A stretch of DNA of 64,000 bases, from the NCBI GenBank assembly GCA_034008185.1, contig CM067084.1:68234612-68298611 (forward strand), written 5' to 3'. The position numbers and the translations under genes were made by a program. The notes under the pieces are model-generated. The model had not been told where the DNA came from and searched no databases. It saw nothing but the letters and a program-made list of their open reading frames with translations. Positions 61,446 through 64,000 of the stretch are shown here, piece after piece; the stretch's first letter is position 1, and each line of letters begins with the position of its first letter. Origin of the DNA: Gorsachius magnificus (lineage: Eukaryota; Chordata; Aves; Pelecaniformes; Ardeidae).

Positions 61446-64000
61446 CTAGAAGCACAAGAGCTTCACACATTTAACTGATATTACACAGCTGAGTTTCTCT
61501 AACATGAGAACAACCAGATTATTAAATTCAACACTTGTAACTCTTGCAAACTTCACATTAAGGATTTCCCAATCAAGATACAAAATGTACTTAGCAACTC
61601 TGACTGAAATATTATTACAAAAGCAAAGTAAGCACCAACAGTATTCCCAAACAAGGCACACTACGTGTTCAGAGTTGAGGAGAATTTTAAAGGCTATAGC
61701 ATAAAATCAGACATCTTAAACTTCCTTTCAAAAATCCAGTGTATTAAAATACATATATATTTTTTTAAAAAAAAAAACAAAACAACCAACCCATATTTCG
61801 GTCATACTGAAAATTCTTTTTAGTAGAAACAGCCAACATCACTACTTGATTTTTTTCAAGTAATAATTACGATTTTACTTTATATTGTGAATTACCATAA
61901 AGGAAAAGTAAGAAAACACAATAGAATTAGCTTTTTCCTGAAACAAGAATTTTTATTTAACTAGCTTTAAAGAGTAGTTTAACCAGGATGAAAGTAATCC
62001 TTACCTTGTCTGCCAAAAGGCACAACAGACCACTCAGAAGCAAGAAAAACTTATGCAGTGGACAGATATATATTACACCTAAGTCCTTGCTATGTAATTT
62101 TAATACAAAGGCAATGCAAAAAATGAGAAGCATATTCAGTGATTAATATATTAAGTACTTGTCAAGTACTTTTCATTGTGGCACCAAAAAAAGTTTAAGA
62201 TCAGTAGCAACATATTTTTTCCAGTTAACTTTTGTGGTTTACTGTTGTCTACAATGAATTCTGTAACTGCTATGTAGTAGACAGTTAAATGCTTAGCAAT
62301 TACGCTGCTAGAGGAGCTAAAGAAAAAAAAAAAAAAAAAACAAAAAGCAATGGGCTGAATCACCTGCTGTGTCACCTTCACCACTTCTTCCCCTCTCAAA
62401 TAGAATCAACACTTAATCTCATTATGATCTGCAATCTTCCCCTGCTGCTTAACAGAAGGTGTTGCATTTTGTGTTCCTTTCCTTCTTCGTATTGTGCCTA
62501 AATTCTAAACCCATAATTAGAAAATTCTGAGAAAAACAGAATATAATGCATTAGTCATCACTGAGTGACTATTATTTAAACAAGAAAAAAAAGTAACAGG
62601 GAACCTTTCTTAGTTCTAAAAACTCTGCAAGTACTGGGCCTTTGGTAATTTTACAAATCTCCTCCCTCTCAAGTCCCAAATTTGCCTAATAACAATGAAA
62701 AAAAGACTTATCTGGATGTCCATGCAGTTCAAATAATAGTTCTGATACTAATAAAGTACCAATTCCCCAGATAATAAAAATATCAGCTTGATTTGAGCAA
62801 TTGCTAACATAATTTACAACATATTCTAATGGAAAAAGAAGATTAAAATTGAAATTAAATATAATTTTGAATACCAATAAACATAAAAACTGAAAATCAC
62901 AACGAAGTACCTTTACAGAAAAAGATGCTTGAGTTTCTATTCCCCAACCTTTCTTTCTGGGGAACTAGTCCTTTGTAATTCTTGTAATGTTATTACAGAA
63001 AGGCAACATATGTAAGAAAATTGTAACAGGCAATTTCTTGAAGAGCTTAGGATGTTTCTCAATATAAAGGGAAACATTATGAAGTATCTTTATACTGCAA
63101 ACCTTTCAGTATTGTCTGATATGCATGTATTTTAAGGTGACTAAATTGCAGGAAAGAAGATCTGCACTAAGATTAATTTACTTTTAGAGAAATGTATTCC
63201 TTTATTGTTTGTTGTCCTTACTTTGCACAGTATGCTAATGTATGAAGTTTTCAATTAAAAACAAACAAAATGCCTGGGATGCACTATTTAAAGAAAGCCT
63301 CGTTCTTTTAAGTGATAGAACGTGTTCTTATTATTGCATAAAGAGTCTGCTGAAATCCTTGGGGAAATTACAAATCAACTAGTTGAAGGGATATGAAAAA
63401 AGGCAATTTTTCTTCAAGTCGTCTAGAAGATTGGTTTATGCCCTGTACTTTAAATTGAATTTTAATTTAAATTACAATCTAGCTATTGCATCACATCTGC
63501 AATGGTTACAGACTCCACCTGTTTTCTAGTTCTTACATCTGTAAGAAGAGGCAAAGAGGTATCCTCCAATATTAAATAAAAGGACAGTATCCTCTGGGTA
63601 ATTTTTTAATGCCCTAGTGCTCTTTATTTAAGTGGTATTCTAACTTCTCAAATCACTCCTTCATTGCTCCGTGTTTACTATACATCAAATTGAGTTTTTT
63701 GCTGTTCAGTCATCTGAGAAATCCTGAACCTGGGATTCCACATGGAAACAACAACGTAAGAGCACAACAGCAGAAGAACTGGTAGTTGTCAGCCAGGAAC
63801 CATGCTATCTTTCTTTGAAGTTCTTTAGTGTGAAGAATACTGATGAGGTTATGTATTTTTACACATGAAAAATATCACACAGTTTGTTTCTGTATGTTTT
63901 TTCTGAAAAGTTACGGGAATTACAAAAAACCCAACACCTTACTTTTCACTCATTGCTTCTCACCAAATCTCAAACTGGTTTGGGGTATTTTGTTTACTTG
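61446..64000 (-). other. STX18: STX18 intron, continuing past the window end
   Basis: AT-rich sequence without a recognisable upstream STX18 exon. It contains an A18 tract (62323-62340). A donor-like CAAG|GTAAGG on the minus strand near 62001-62010 lacks a matching coding segment. Confidence 0.75.
62323..62340. repeat. Poly-A tract (A18)
   Basis: Run of 18 A in the STX18 intron. No retroelement body identified beside it. Confidence 0.9.

Noticed and set aside
61995..62100. Possible further STX18 exon with donor-like CAAG|GTAAGG on the minus strand
   Set aside because: The upstream sequence does not encode the helix expected before the linker and no in-frame acceptor fits.

Overview
The window is vertebrate nuclear DNA, almost certainly from a bird. 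Large introns, a CpG-island promoter, two 5'-truncated CR1 LINE 3' ends and a solo LTR of the common avian ERVL-like type all point that way. The species cannot be fixed from the sequence. I see no bacterial-type genes, CRISPR array, rRNA or tRNA.

Two genes are supported, and they are convergent. NSG1 (neuronal vesicle trafficking-associated protein 1, also NEEP21) is on the + strand, with four coding exons at 21856-21984, 25461-25577, 37221-37331 and 42609-42809. Together they encode a complete 185-residue protein. STX18 (syntaxin 18) is on the - strand. Its last six coding exons lie at 61445-61330, 56848-56760, 49059-49001, 48221-48152, 47499-47419 and 45789-45694. They encode the C-terminal 169 residues; the 5' half of the gene lies beyond 64000. 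From memory, the same neighbours in the same convergent order occur on human chromosome 4p16.

Layout. 1-20.5 kb: gene-free flank upstream of NSG1, with an LTR at 10074-10805 and a CR1 fragment at 13420-13638. 20.6-21.6 kb: CpG island, NSG1 promoter and a candidate noncoding first exon. 21.8-42.8 kb: NSG1, with introns of 3.5, 11.6 and 5.3 kb; the second holds a CR1 fragment and an inverted repeat pair. 42.8-45.7 kb: the two facing 3' UTRs, whose candidate poly(A) signals imply overlap. 45.7-64 kb: STX18, with an exact 84-bp tandem duplication and a small CpG-rich patch in its introns.

Both proteins act in membrane traffic but not in one pathway: NSG1 in neuronal endosome recycling, STX18 as a Qa-SNARE in Golgi-to-ER transport. 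I found no convincing new biological system. The most notable points are structural: a tandem duplication across the candidate NSG1 first-exon donor, an internally duplicated LTR, an intronic inverted repeat, a very recent intronic duplication, and likely 3' UTR overlap.
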